DNA of 20,107 nt from Gonium pectorale (taxonomy: Eukaryota; Chlorophyta; Chlorophyceae; Chlamydomonadales; Volvocaceae), in NCBI GenBank assembly GCA_001584585.1, contig LSYV01000069.1:375529-395635 (forward strand), in the 5' to 3' direction. This document shows positions 9,018-19,726 of the stretch, in pieces. How positions within the stretch are numbered: position 1 is the stretch's first letter; each line of letters starts with the position of its first letter. The position numbers were made by a program, and so were the translations under genes. The notes below the pieces were generated by a model, which was given only the letters and a program-made list of their open reading frames with translations, was not told where the DNA came from and did no database searches.

Positions 9018-12000
9018 TTAGTCCAACCAACGCGCGCCGCGAGCCCGCCGACGGGCGCAACCCCGCGACGCCGGCCCCGCGGTGTCGCAATCCCTGCCGC
9101 CACGCCCTCGGCCGGCGCCGCAGCCGCCCAGCAGCCGCCGAAGCGCCCGACCCAGGCCGCACCACCGCGGCGCCGCCGCCAGCTCCTCCTCCGCTGCCGC
9201 CGCCGCCCTCCGCTCCGCCAGCCACGCGGGCACGCCGTCGGCCCGATCCTCCGCCGCCGCCATCGCCTCGTCCCAGTCCACGGGGCAGCCGAGCTCCAGC
9301 AGGAACGCCAGGACGGGCCGGGCGCAGGGCGCGAAGGCGTTGCCGCCGGCGCAGCGGGAGAACACCGAGCCGCCGGGGCCCCAGGGGACGCGCAGCTGTG
9401 CCAGGCAGCGCAGCGTGGCCAGGTCGCCGTTGCGCGCGGCGCGGACGTATGCGTTGCCCTTGCCCTGGGGGTGGGGACGGCGGGGATCCGTGTGGGTTTT
9501 GGTACCGGAGGCTCGTTGCGGGGACAGGCATGTGGGGCGTTTGGGGCAGCCATGGTGGTGAGTTCCGCTGGGTGGCGGCCGGTCCAGCTGGCGCTGCCGC
9601 ATAACTGCTCCGTCAATGGCGAGCAAGCGGGGGCCTTTGCAACGGGCAGCTACCAGGTACGGAAGTACGATGCAAGCACGACACCAAGGGGCAACAGATT
9701 CGCCAGTCGTCCAGACCGGAACACCCCCCCTGCCCGGGCCAGGGGAAGGGGCAACCAATACGGTAGCACCGACCCCTCGTCCAAGCGGAAGCCCCCGTGA
9801 TAGACCGGGTTTCCCGCCATAGCCCAGGTTCGCCAGTATCGGGGATACGGTACCGCTTGAGAAGCTATAAAAGGAGATTTGATTAGCGCCGACCGCGTGT
9901 CCCAAACGGAAGGCGCGCTACCATATGCACCCCCCGCCCGCCCGCCCCGCAACCGAAGATAGCCACCCGGAGGCCGAGCTCCCCGCAAACTGCCCAAACA
10001 CCAGCATCGCCCCGCCCGGCAGAGCCCACCCGCCACCCCACCACCCGCCACCCTCCCCGCCGCTCACCCCCATGACGCATCCCCTCGCCGCCAGCCACTC
10101 GAGCGCCTCCGCGCACCCCGCCGCCGCAGCCGCCAGGAAGACCCGCTTATTGAGCGGGCCGCCGCACTGCCCCACCAGCCACGCCAGCAGCTCCACGCTG
10201 CCCGACTGCGCCGCGGCCTCGGTCAGCCCGGGAAGCAGCTCCCGCGCCGCAGGTGCCCTCGGACCCCCGTACAGCCCCAGCAGCCAGGCCAGGAGCTGCA
10301 GGTGCCCGCGCGTCGCCGCCCTCCTGTGAGGGACGCAGTCGCGGCCGTTGGGGGCGGTGGCGCCGAAGAGAAGGGTGGGGGGCCACAAGCCAGCAGCTCG
10401 GCCGCTGGGGCCCGCTATGCACGGGTGCACACGGGCGTACGGCACGGGTTCCTTCGGACGAGCTGTGTTCACTGCCGTACGTGCACGACACACAAGAGCG
10501 GCCGCAGCCGTGACGATCCGGGGCTGGCGCTTCGTAAGGGCCTGCCCCCGGCATGGCGGGCTCCGCGCTCACGTGGCGTCGATGGCTCGCGAGATGAGGC
10601 GGGGCAGGGGGCCGGGCCCCTCCCAGCCGGGTTACGGAAGCAGCGGTGCCGGACGCACCGACGCAGGCAGCGGCCAAGGCGCAAAGCAACGCACTCTGGG
10701 GCGCGTCCGTACGACAGTGCGGCGTACGGTACGACACGCACGGCGGTGGTTGGGATGATGTGCCGTATCGGTGAACAGAACACGCCCCCTCCCCGCCCCC
10801 CACATACGCGCGCACCTGCAGGCAGAGGCCAGCAGCCCCTTGTCGACATCCAGAGGGGAGCGGCCGTGGCTGTGCAACACCTGCAGCGCCTCCTGGTGCC
10901 CCGCGTCCACCGCCATCATCACCGGGCCGGGCAGGAACGCCGTCGACGGGGCGCCCGCTCCCACCGCCGCCGCCGCGGACCCCGCCAGCAGCAGGCGCAG
11001 GGCCTCTGCGTTGCCGGCGCGCAGCGCAGCATGCACCGCCGACCCATCGGCGAAGTAGCCCCGCGCCAGCAGCCACGCCAGGCGCGCGGCCGCGTCGTGG
11101 GCGCAGCCGGCCGCGGCGGCCGTGACGCCGGGGCCGGCGGCCCGCGCGCAAGCACCATCACCGCCGCCCTCGCCGCTGCCGCCGCCGATGCGGCAGCGGT
11201 TGTATTGATCCTCCAACCACACGACCTTGGACTGCCAGTCGGGCGTGGAGCTGCCCGCCGCCACCTCGATGAGCCCGAGGAGGTCCATCAGGGTCACCGT
11301 AACCGACGGGGGCGCAGCCTCGCCGTCGCGGGGCGGCCAGAGGGGTAGGGCGTGTGAGTGGGCAGGTCCACACAGCGCCCGAAGCCACTCCTGCAGGTCC
11401 CCGAGGCTGCAGCCCTCCAGCACACCGCGCAGGAGGCCGTGCCCCTCGCCAGCTTCGGAGCTGGCTCTGGCAGCGGTGGTAGATTCGGTAACATCCGAGA
11501 GGGCAGCGTCCGAGGGGGCGGAGGCGGCGGGCAGCGGATCCTCCCTTGCGGAACCGGAAGATCCCTCAGCGGCGCAGGTTTGCTGCTGGAGGTGATGCTG
11601 CTTCTGCTTCTGCTGCCGCTGCCGGACCGCCGCCGCCGACCCCGATGCGGCCAGCCATAAGCTCAGCTGCAAGTGGCCGCGGCGCGCCGCGGCGCACGCC
11701 GCTTTGCGGAGTTCACGCGCAGTCGCGGGCGCCTCGCGGCAGCCGCCGCGTGCCAGCAGCCATTCGCAGACGGCGCGGTTGCCGGCCGCTGCCGCCGCGT
11801 CCAGCGCAGCGCCCCGCGGACAGCCCTGCCGCAGCAGCCACTCGCACGTGGCCAGAGTGTCAGCTTCGGGAACGGTGCCTGTGTCGGGCGCCGCGGCGGC
11901 CTCGAACACGTCGGCAGCCAGTACTGCACAGCCCGCGCCCGCAATGGCTGTGCGCAGGTTTGTGAGGCTGCCCGTGGCCGCCGTGAGGCTCAGCAGTCTA

Positions 12001-12236
12001 CGCCGCTTCGCGAGCGTCAAGTTATGTGTGGCGCGAAGCGACAGCCAGTGATGCGCAAAGGCATGCGGCGGGCATGGCTGCGACAGCCGCACGCGAGTGT
12101 GGCGGGGGCCAGGGAAGAGCTCCGCCGTGATGCGGTTGAGCTGTCGGAAGGAGCACGCCACGTCATTAGGAGGTAGGAAGCTAGCGATGTGCACCAAGCA
12201 GGCTGCTGGCAGGTGCTCGAAAGCTGTCGCAGCCAT
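9018..12236 (-). CDS. F-box-like, degenerate ankyrin-repeat protein
   Basis: Three exons: 12236-10816, 10323-10068 and 9464-9018. The junctions are phase 2 (AG+G, Arg) and phase 0 and give about 707 residues. Residues 6-41 (FEHLP, VHIASFLPP, LNRITAELF) look like an F-box. Ankyrin-like helical pairs follow at about 128-196, 384-456, 474-559 and 565-640. Signatures include CEWLLRQGCP, GNRAVCEWLLARG, AALRAGNAEALRLLLAG, RGHLQLLAWLLG, and AARNGDLATLRCLAQL followed by VPWGPGG, phrases typical of a large volvocine ankyrin family. A Gln/Ser/Ala-rich insert spans about 203-265. The C-terminus after about 640 is Arg/Ala/Gly-rich. The likely role is a protein-interaction adaptor, perhaps an SCF substrate receptor, inferred from architecture only. 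An in-frame Met at 12269 would add 11 residues. The stop at 9020-9018 is clear, but I saw no TGTAA poly(A) signal nearby. Confidence 0.82.
9866..9873 (+). promoter_or_regulatory. TATA-box-like motif, antisense inside an intron
   Basis: TATAAAAG on the plus strand lies in the second intron (9465-10067) of the minus-strand ankyrin-type gene. It matches the TATA consensus exactly, but no plus-strand gene with real coding character follows. It may be chance. Confidence 0.2.
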
Positions 12237-13527
12237 GGTTACAATAACGGACAACTGAGGTAGGGACAAAGTGGTCTCTTAGAGGCGTGTAATGCAGCAA
12301 CATGCTCCACGGCTCTGCGGGCCGCGAACTGTTCTAAAAACCATGTTGTCCGTGAATTATGGCCCTCCAGTATTGCGTACAGAATATTGTATATTATTCA
12401 GTAAGTAAGTACATTGTTGAGCAAGTAGTTAGCGATGGAGTGGTTGCTGTCATGTTGACGTGCTTCCCGCCCCGTACTTGGCGATCAGTCATTGTTGGGA
12501 CGCCCAGCGGCGCTCAATAATCTCACGCCTTGACATTTTCCTCGGTTCGAACGTGAAGGCCCTCCGCGCAGCATGTGGTCCCAGGGTGACCCGTGGGACG
12601 TGTCCCATTCATTTCATTCCATCCTACGTTCGTTCAGCGTCCGGCGTCTGGACGTGCGTTATTAGGCCCTTGACGCCATGTATGTCTTCGTGCGTTTTAC
12701 CTTCTTCCAGGCATGATGCAGCTACGTGCGTGGGTGAGTGCCCAAAAAAAATTAAAACAGAGATGGGAAGGCCACCAGAGAAGGGCATACCCACCCGAAA
12801 GTGTGACGTTTCCAGTTGGGCGCCGGAGGCAGGGCATGGTGGGCGACGGAGTCGAGCAGACGGGTCCCCGCCGGTGCCCCCGGTGTCTGCCCCCACCCCC
12901 TTGCCACAGCGACCCGACCTGTGCCAGTCACCTGCTGAACGAGCGAACGGAGGCGGATACGGCCGAGTCCAGCCTGGGCTACAAGGCCACATCCCAGAGT
13001 CAAGCAAGCGCACGTGGCTCGGCTGTGTGTGTGTGTGTGTCCTTTTCGCCAGTCCCTTGAGGGCAGTCACTCCTTTGCCACGTCAGGAGAGCGGCCATTC
13101 CCCTGGGCCTTCAGGCCTGCCGGGATTACATACGTGCAAACATGCCCGCCGCGCGGTGCCCACCGCGCTGTGCGTCCTGCTGCTCCTGCGTCCTGTTAGG
13201 GCACCCTCAGCCTGAACCAGTGGTACCCTGTACACACCGACCAGGTCCTGGACGTGCATCCAAGACCGCCAAAACGGCCGTTCGGACGAACAAAGATAGC
13301 ATGGCTGGACGCGACAATCTGTCATCAACCCATACGACCATATGTAGCCGCAGCATTGCAGCCGGCAGCACCGCCCTGCGCCTCCCGTTGTTGGCACGCG
13401 CCCTTAATTCCCATCTGTCGTACATTTTCACGGTCCTGCCGGTTCTGCCCTGGGCCAAGCGCCATTCAGGCAATGGAGCCACGCCGTCGGGCCCCGAGGC
13501 CAACTTGGGGTAGGGGCACCAGTTACT

Positions 13528-13547
13528 ATGGTTACCCATGTAACCAT
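13528..13547. repeat. Palindrome with 4-nt loop
   Basis: ATGGTTAC and GTAACCAT flank a four-base centre. It is a short hairpin-forming sequence in a non-coding region, with no run of T after it on either strand. Confidence 0.5.
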
Positions 13548-13990
13548 TCCCAGAGACACAAAGGGATCTGTATCTGTATCTGTAAGGGCAGCCGGGCGCG
13601 CTCGCCTCGCCGCTATCCCTGACTTCCTCCCGCCATGTCCCTATGCACCAACGCCCCTCCCACCGCTTCAGACTAAGCCAGCCTCTCAACCGTTCCCCGT
13701 CGCCGCCCACCCAAGCAATCTCTGCCGCCCAGTAGCTAGTACAATCCCGTGCCCAATCCCACGGCCCACGGGCCGCCGGCCCCGCTAACCCTGCCGGCTG
13801 CAATTGCCCGCCGGTTCATCCGGCCGCCCCCTCAGCCCTCTCCCCCTCCCTCTTGGCAGCGTCCTTCCACGTACGCCGTCGCCAAGCGCTTCCTGAGGTT
13901 CCCCGTCCGCTGCGGCCCGCCACCCGACCCTTCCTCTCCTCTCCTTCTGCTGCTCCGCTCCTCAATCATATGTCCACCCGCGTTCCCTCA

Positions 13991-14030
13991 GGGCTCCTCA
14001 GGGCTCCTCAGGGCTCCTCAGGGCTCCTCA
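13991..14030. repeat. Four perfect tandem copies of a 10-bp unit
   Basis: GGGCTCCTCA is repeated four times without a mismatch, preceded by a partial unit (CCCTCA). It lies about 50 bp beyond the stop of the 105-residue gene, probably in its 3' UTR. Confidence 0.95.
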
Positions 14031-14082
14031 AAAGCCGGAACCGCACGCGCTTCCCGGCGACAGCGTACGTTGCGCTCAGCTA

Positions 14083-15322
14083 TCACAGCCCGTGGCCGCC
14101 GCCCGCCGTGGCGCCCTCGGGCCGGTGCACCCCGCCCTTGTCCGTGGTGTGGAAGGGCGTGGACTGCTGGTCGTCCAGGACGGGCCGTTCGGCTGCCACC
14201 ACCTCCGCCAGGCCGTGGGGGCGCATCTGCTGCGTGTCAGTGTCGACAAACTCCTGGCGGAGAGGACAGATGGGTTGGGGGCAGGGGGGCAAAGAGGTTG
14301 GACAGTGCTCTCCCAGGAGGAACCTGGCGGAGGGGAGGGTTGGGCGGGGTGGGTGTTGGGGGATGATGGCATTGACGGGTGGGCGAGCGGGCGTGTGGAC
14401 AGGGTGTGGACGGCGGCACGGGTCAGGGACGGCAACATGGCAGAAAAAATGTGCATAGGACGATGGGCGGGATGGGGGCACGGGTGTGCGCCCTATCCCT
14501 ATCCGAATCGGTGACCACCATTCCAAGGCAAGTAGTAGGCGGGGGTGACGTTCGTGCCGCGATTAACAGATCTTTGCAACGCTCTCTCCCCCTCCCTCTG
14601 CATGTGACTGACTGCGGGGATGGGGACCACGCCAGCCCATGCCCTTCCCCGGCGAAGGGCCGCGGGCGGGGGGCGGGGGGCGGGGGGCGGGGGGCGGGCG
14701 GGGTGCCGCACGGGACATCCGTGCTGCAGCGGGACGGGAGGAGGGAAGAGTCGGGGACGGCTGCCCATAGAGGGCTTACTCTGTGACCTGCCGAGGCGGC
14801 GCGCGTCGGAACAGTCGGCGGATGCCGGGTGCGTCACCGGGCTGGCGCCCCCGAGGACGCTGGCCACGAGCCCCAAAACTTCCGAAGTGAGGGATAGGCG
14901 TCGTCCTTTCCCCAAGTCATGGCCAGCCCCCTTGCCCCCGCGCCGGCAGCCATCCCTATCATGTGACCAGCAAACCAAGACACCCCGAACGACCGCCACA
15001 AGGCTGGGACCTGGGGAACGCGCTGCGCCGCGGCGTTCCGGGGGACCGGCGCCGCGGCGGCCGCATTCCCGGCCGAGCCGGGAGCCGCTCGCGCCGCGCC
15101 TCCGCTACCGTAAGTAGACCGCACTCGGCCCGCGCCACTATTAGATAGCCCTTAGCCCGGAGAGGCCACACTCACCGCATTGGGGTTGAACTCGGGCGCC
15201 TGCGTGCCGCGCTTGAGCTGCTCCCCATGCGGCTGCAGCGTTGAGCGATCGTCCGGAATGACCGGGTTGGCCTTGATGTCGGACAGCAGGCCGGCGGGCT
15301 GCTGCTGCTGCTGCTGTTCCAT
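14083..15322 (-). CDS. Small hydrophilic protein of unknown function, 105 residues
   Basis: Two exons, 15322-15176 and 14253-14083, join in phase 0 (donor GTGAGT after GCG, acceptor CGCCAG). The protein starts MEQQQQQQPAGLLSDIKAN, continues through QAPEFNPNA, crosses the junction into EFVDTDTQQMRPHGLAEVV, and ends GATAGGGHGL. It is rich in Gln, Pro, Asp, Glu, His and Gly. It has no hydrophobic segment, signal peptide or cysteine, so it is probably soluble and partly disordered. I do not recognise the family. Codon use is strongly G/C-ending, and the first exon is clearly biased against random translation. The 922-bp intron (14254-15175) contains a G-rich tract and no obvious extra exon. It lies divergent from the SET-domain gene, with about 1.35 kb between the starts. 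Confidence 0.65.
14664..14703 (+). repeat. G-rich tract with GGGGGGC repeats
   Basis: Successive runs of three to six G separated by single C on the plus strand, inside the intron of the minus-strand 105-residue gene. Four or more G-runs make a plus-strand G-quadruplex possible. Confidence 0.6.
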
Positions 15323-16672
15323 GCTTGACGGACCGGCGGAAAAGGGAGGTGAGGAAGCAAGTACCTTTTAGCTCTGCATAAAACGGAAGAATAGCGGAAA
15401 TGAGTCTTTTGCACTACCGTGTAGGCGAGTTGGTGCGTTGGTTGTCTTGCTGTGTGTGTCGGGAATGAGGTGTGAATGGAGCCGGGGGTGCAGAGTGTGA
15501 TCTCGAGGCTGCGAGCTTGCGTCAGCGCCGTTCCCGGACCTGGGACCCTCCGCCCGTCCTTATCCTTGTTTGACAGGACCTCGGCCTGCTATGCGTGCTA
15601 ACGCGAAGGTCAAGACAGAAGCGCCCCGTCGCAGGAATGCAGCAATGCAGTCGCCCCGCGCCTAGCTCGCTGCGGCCGACCCGCGGGTCGCCGATGCTGG
15701 CACGTTACCCGCGTCCCTCGGTAACGGCGGCCAACAACGATGCGTGGAAGTGAGGGTCATCCGTGAGAGAGCAGTGCTCCAGTCACGTCTACTCATCCTG
15801 TAACCTTTCCACAGACGACCACGGGGGAGGGACACGGGGGAGCTCCGGAGGGGCACCCGGGGCGCCCCGCCCGCTATGACTCTTGCTTGGGTGCTCCAAT
15901 GAGCACAACACCAGCGTCGATTGTGCTGCCACCCCGGTCCATGGGGCTATCGGGAGAGTCTGTTTGGCCGGCTTGTGTCTGGAGGGACGCAGGAGGGGTC
16001 AGCAGGGCTTAGACGTGCAGACGAGGACGCCGTCCCCCCGCCATCTCCCGCCCATTCGTCGCGGGCCGCGTCCGCACGCGCCCCCACCAGAGCAACCTGG
16101 GTTTCCCCCTTGGTATTCTTACAGCAAACAGGACGCAGGACATGGTGGCTCCCTCCCGCCCACGGGCCTCCAGACAGCAGGGGTCAGGGGTCAGCGGGGC
16201 GTCAGGTTCCGGCGGTTGCGACCCACGGGTCGTGCCACAAGCCACGTTCCGGCAGCGCATTGGCCAGGACGCTTGCCTTGCCCCGGGCATAGCTAGTTAG
16301 GGCAGGGTTTTGGCGGTTCTCTTCACGGGAGGTCTGCCTGTCCCTCCCGTTGTCTGCGCCCGTTCTCGCCTCTCAGCCTGTAACCTTGCCACAGAAAACA
16401 AAAACAGCTTGCAAGCTTCCATCCAATTGCAGGGCCGTAATTGCCTTACGGGGCGCTGGAACCTTCCGTTGAAGTCCGGACGTTTCGCCTATCCGCTGAC
16501 GGCCAAGGTTGGCGCCGTCGGTCCCTGCTTTTCCAGTCCTTCTTGGATGCTACACTACTGCAAGCCGCTGGATGATGGAACGGGCCTCGCGGGTCCATTC
16601 GGTTGAGGTTCGGAGAAGAGGAATCGACGCTCCTTCCCCAACCGCCCGAATCAAGCGTATCGGTAGTTGAGT
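15323..16672. other. Divergent intergenic region
   Basis: It lies between the starts of the minus-strand 105-residue gene and the plus-strand SET gene, and must hold both promoters. Frames here (for example 15883-16296 plus) show no domain motif or paired splice sites. No TATA box is obvious. Non-coding 5' exons of either gene could lie here. Confidence 0.45.
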
Positions 16673-19410
16673 ATGTCAGTGGCCGCAGCCGGTCACGCCA
16701 GCGCCCGCAGACCGACGCACACCATGCAGCAGGCCGAGCCCGAGGCCCGGGCCCAAGCAACGGGCCCGCCAGGGGCCTGCGGTGGTGGCCAGGACGACGG
16801 CGGCAACAACGTGGTCGTCCAGTCACATCCGCGCTTCGGCCGCTGCGCGTTCGCGCGCCGCGCCTTCCGGGCAGGCGAGGTGGTCCTGTTGGAGGCGCCC
16901 CTCCTCATCACCCCCCACCCGCCATCGAGTGCCTCCAGCGGCGCCGGCGGCAGCAGTAGCGTCAGAGCCCACCATCTGCCCGGTCCCCACCACGCCAACA
17001 CTCAACAGCACCGGCAGCAGACACTCGCCAGCCAGTACGGCCAGTACGGCCGGCTTTTTGGGATGTGCTGTGCGGCCGTGGCGCCGCTGGACGACGGCGA
17101 GGCCACGCTCTCCAACGGCTCCAGCCCCGCCGCCGGCTCGCTGCGGCGGCGCGTACGGCAGTTCCTCACCTGGTGGCTGGCTCCGGAGCCCGTGCGGCAG
17201 CTTGTGCTGGCGGACATGCACCACCGGCCGGGGCCCGGGGCCGGGCGGGAGCTGGAGGGAGCCGACGAGGTGGCGGCGTGCGAGTGGGCGGCGGGCGTCA
17301 TCGTGGGGCGGCTGCTGCAGACCGGGCTGCTGCCGGGGGCGGCGGCTGCGGGGCGGCCGTCGGCGACACATAAGGCGGCGGTGGCGACGGCGACGGAGAT
17401 GGCGACGGTGACGGAGATGTCGGCGGGACCGGCGGCCGCCGCCGCGCGGCGCGGGCGGCAAGGGAGCAGGCCGTGCGGCGTCGCCGTCGCGGCTAGCGTG
17501 CAGGCGGCAACGGCCGCGGCAGCTCAGTCGGCGGGGACAGAGGCGGGGAGGGAGGCGGCGTCGCCATTGGGAGGCGGGGGCGAGGAGGAAGGCGGGCCGC
17601 CATGCCCGGGGCCCGCAGTACAGCGCCGCTGCCTGGACGTCGCGACTGTGCGGGATGTGCTGCTGGTGTGGGGCCTGAACGCGCACGAGGTCGGGGACAG
17701 GTACCGTGGGACTGAACCGTGGGTAGCTCAATCGGGCGGGCTCGAGGCCCATGCGGCCTGCTGACTGCGCGGTGCATGATGATCTCCAGGACCAGACAAG
17801 AGGAGGTGTCGGTGGTGACCGGAGTTGTGGCACTTGTGCGCGTGTGATGGCACGAAGCGTTACATTCCAGTCAGCCGCCTGGGTTCCACGCACCAGACCA
17901 TGGAATTTTCTTCTGGCTGCCTTTCGGCTGCCTTTCCCAATTGCCATGACATGCGCGGCATGGCACGGCGTGGCACAGGCCGGAGCATGGCACAGCACGG
18001 CAAAGGCTGAAGCCCTACCTCCCGAACCGACCCGGCTTCACGGCGCATAGGCCCAGCATCCATTCGCCGTCCCCCTGTGCCGCCCGCTGCCGAACAGGGA
18101 CGCGCTCTTCCCGCGCGGCAGCAAGCTCACCCACACCTGCGGCCGCCCCAACACGCGCTACGCTGCTCTGGGCGGCCGCGGGGCGCACGTGGCGCTGCGG
18201 GACATCGCCCCCGGCGAGCTGCTGACCAGCTCCTACCTGGGCTGGCCCGAGCTGCTCATGTCCACTGCCGCCAGGTACGACACTGTACGGTGGCATTATA
18301 TGGGGGGGGACCGGTCCGGTGAGGAAGGCACCTGCGTGCGCCAGGGGGTAAACGGCTGTTGCCCCGCAGCCGGCAGCCGCCGGCGGTTTCGGTTGACCGT
18401 TGGACAGCCACGTGTGACGCCTCCGTGTCCGTGCTTACGGCAGTGGCGTAGTGTGCACCACCTGGCTACCAGAGCCTGCAGCGGGATTCCGCAGTTCAGT
18501 CGTGTCAGGCGCGTTCGTCGTCGTTGGCTACGCAGGCGCCGGCACCTGCGCAACCAGTTCGCCTTCCGCTGCGGCTGCGAGCGCTGCGAGGCGGGCGGGG
18601 ATGACCTGCGCGACCTGCCCTGCCCCGCCTGCGTGCCGCGCGACGGGCGGGGCCTGGTGCCGCCGGCCGTGGCGCTGGGCGCGGAGCGCCCCGCCGGCGT
18701 CCTGACCTTCGTCGCCGCCGCCGTCACCACCGCCGCCGCCGATGGCGGCGGCAGCGCACACCGTGTGAACTCGGCCGCGACGGTGCACATGGCTGTGGGC
18801 GGAGTCGGCTGCTGCGCGCAACGCCAGGGCAAGGAGGGCGGCGGATGTGGGCCACAGGCTCCCTCAAGCCGCTGCGACGGCGATGTGGACGGCGACGGCG
18901 GAGGAGGTTCCGGCAGGTCCTCGTGCCGATGCACAAGTAGCGGCGGAGGCCGGTGGCGCGGCTGCGCGGCAGGCATACGCGGCAGCGACGGAGGCGGCTG
19001 CGGCTGCGGCTGTGCCAGCGGCGCCGTTGCGTTGCCCACAGCCCAGAAGCGGGCTCCTTACTGGCGCTGCAGCGGCTGCGGCGGCTGCCTGCCCAACGAT
19101 GAGGAGGCGCTGTTTGGGCCGCATCTCGTGCAGAGGCTGGCTGGCGGAGCCGCCGGCGGCGCCGACCACGGCGCCGCTGGCGCCGCCACCTCCCTCCGCC
19201 TGGAGGGCACGGGCGGCGTGGAGGCGACCCTGTGCCGCGCGGTGTGGGCTTTCAACGACCAGCTCGCCGGTGGGAGCGGCGGCAGCAGTGGCGGCGAAGG
19301 GGAGGTGGACGCCGAGGTGGCGGCGGCGGCACATCGGCTGCTGACTTCGGTAGCACGGGCGCTTGGACCGGACCACTTTGCGACCAACGCCATGCTCCTG
19401 ATGCACTCGG
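16673..19410 (+). CDS. SMYD-like SET-domain protein (3' end unresolved)
   Basis: Supported exons are 16673-17700, 18098-18274 and 18536-19410. Both junctions are phase 2 (AG+G, Arg) and the last exon ends in phase 1 at a GTGGGT donor, giving 693 residues so far. SET motifs in order: the N-terminal strand pair HPRFGRCAFARRAFRAGEVVLLEAPLL (about 52-78); SKLTHTCGRPNT (351-362), the counterpart of the NHxC..N motif; VALRDIAPGELLTSSYL (374-390); and post-SET FRCGCERC (412-419) with LPCPAC (429-434). A second Cys cluster, WRCSGCGGC, lies about 160 residues later. The long spacer at about 90-330 is low-complexity, and no MYND zinc finger is visible. SET proteins transfer methyl groups from AdoMet to lysine; the substrate is unknown. 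The usual Asn before His is Thr here, so activity is uncertain. The start at 16673 is the first ATG in the open frame, with Met at 16724 possible. The next exon may begin at 19593 or 19657. Confidence 0.78.
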
Positions 19411-19726
19411 GTGGGTGCGCGCGTGGGGACCCGCTGAGAGCCTGGGGTACTCCCTGTGCTGGCCTGGTGGGGCTCGGCCTTCCTGCTGTGGGGAAGGTCG
19501 CAAGGGGGGAGATGCGAGGAAGGGCTCAAACTTGGGAGGTACACACGTCCCTCTCTCCTCGTGTGCCGTGAACCTGATGGGGTTTTCCACAGCCTGGGGA
19601 CCGGCATCCAATGCCACCTTTGATCCCGGCCAGTGCACCGGGTTTGGGGAGAGCAGCTCGCGTGCAGCCGTGGCATCCTCGCCTGCGTCCTGGACACGGC
19701 GTCCTCACCGGCGCCGGCGAGCGCGA

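Larger units (their letters stand above)
12270..14082. other. Intergenic region and 3' flank of the 105-residue gene
   Basis: No convincing gene. It holds a (GT)n run near 13024-13040, an ATCTGT triple repeat near 13565-13584, an 8-4-8 palindrome at 13528-13547 and a four-copy decamer at 13991-14030. A TGTAA motif on the minus strand (13130-13126) could be the poly(A) signal of the gene ending at 14083, which would imply a 3' UTR of about 950 nt. The stretch around 12330-12440 is AT-rich and is probably the promoter side of the ankyrin-type gene. Confidence 0.45.

Noticed and set aside
10302..11348. Long plus-strand open frame (348 codons)
   Set aside because: Antisense shadow of the ankyrin-type exons, open because of high GC, with an Arg/Ala-rich translation and no family signature.
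12460..13215. 251-codon plus-strand open frame in the intergenic region
   Set aside because: No domain signature, mixed codon use, and it runs through simple repeats ((GT)n).
14834..15124. Minus-strand frame with Trp-rich tail inside the intron of the 105-residue gene
   Set aside because: Poor codon bias, no phase-compatible splice sites with the flanking exons, and the two outer exons already join cleanly.
16823..17998. Long minus-strand open frame (391 codons) opposite the SET gene
   Set aside because: It covers the SET N-terminal exon in antisense and reads through its intron, with no domain motifs.
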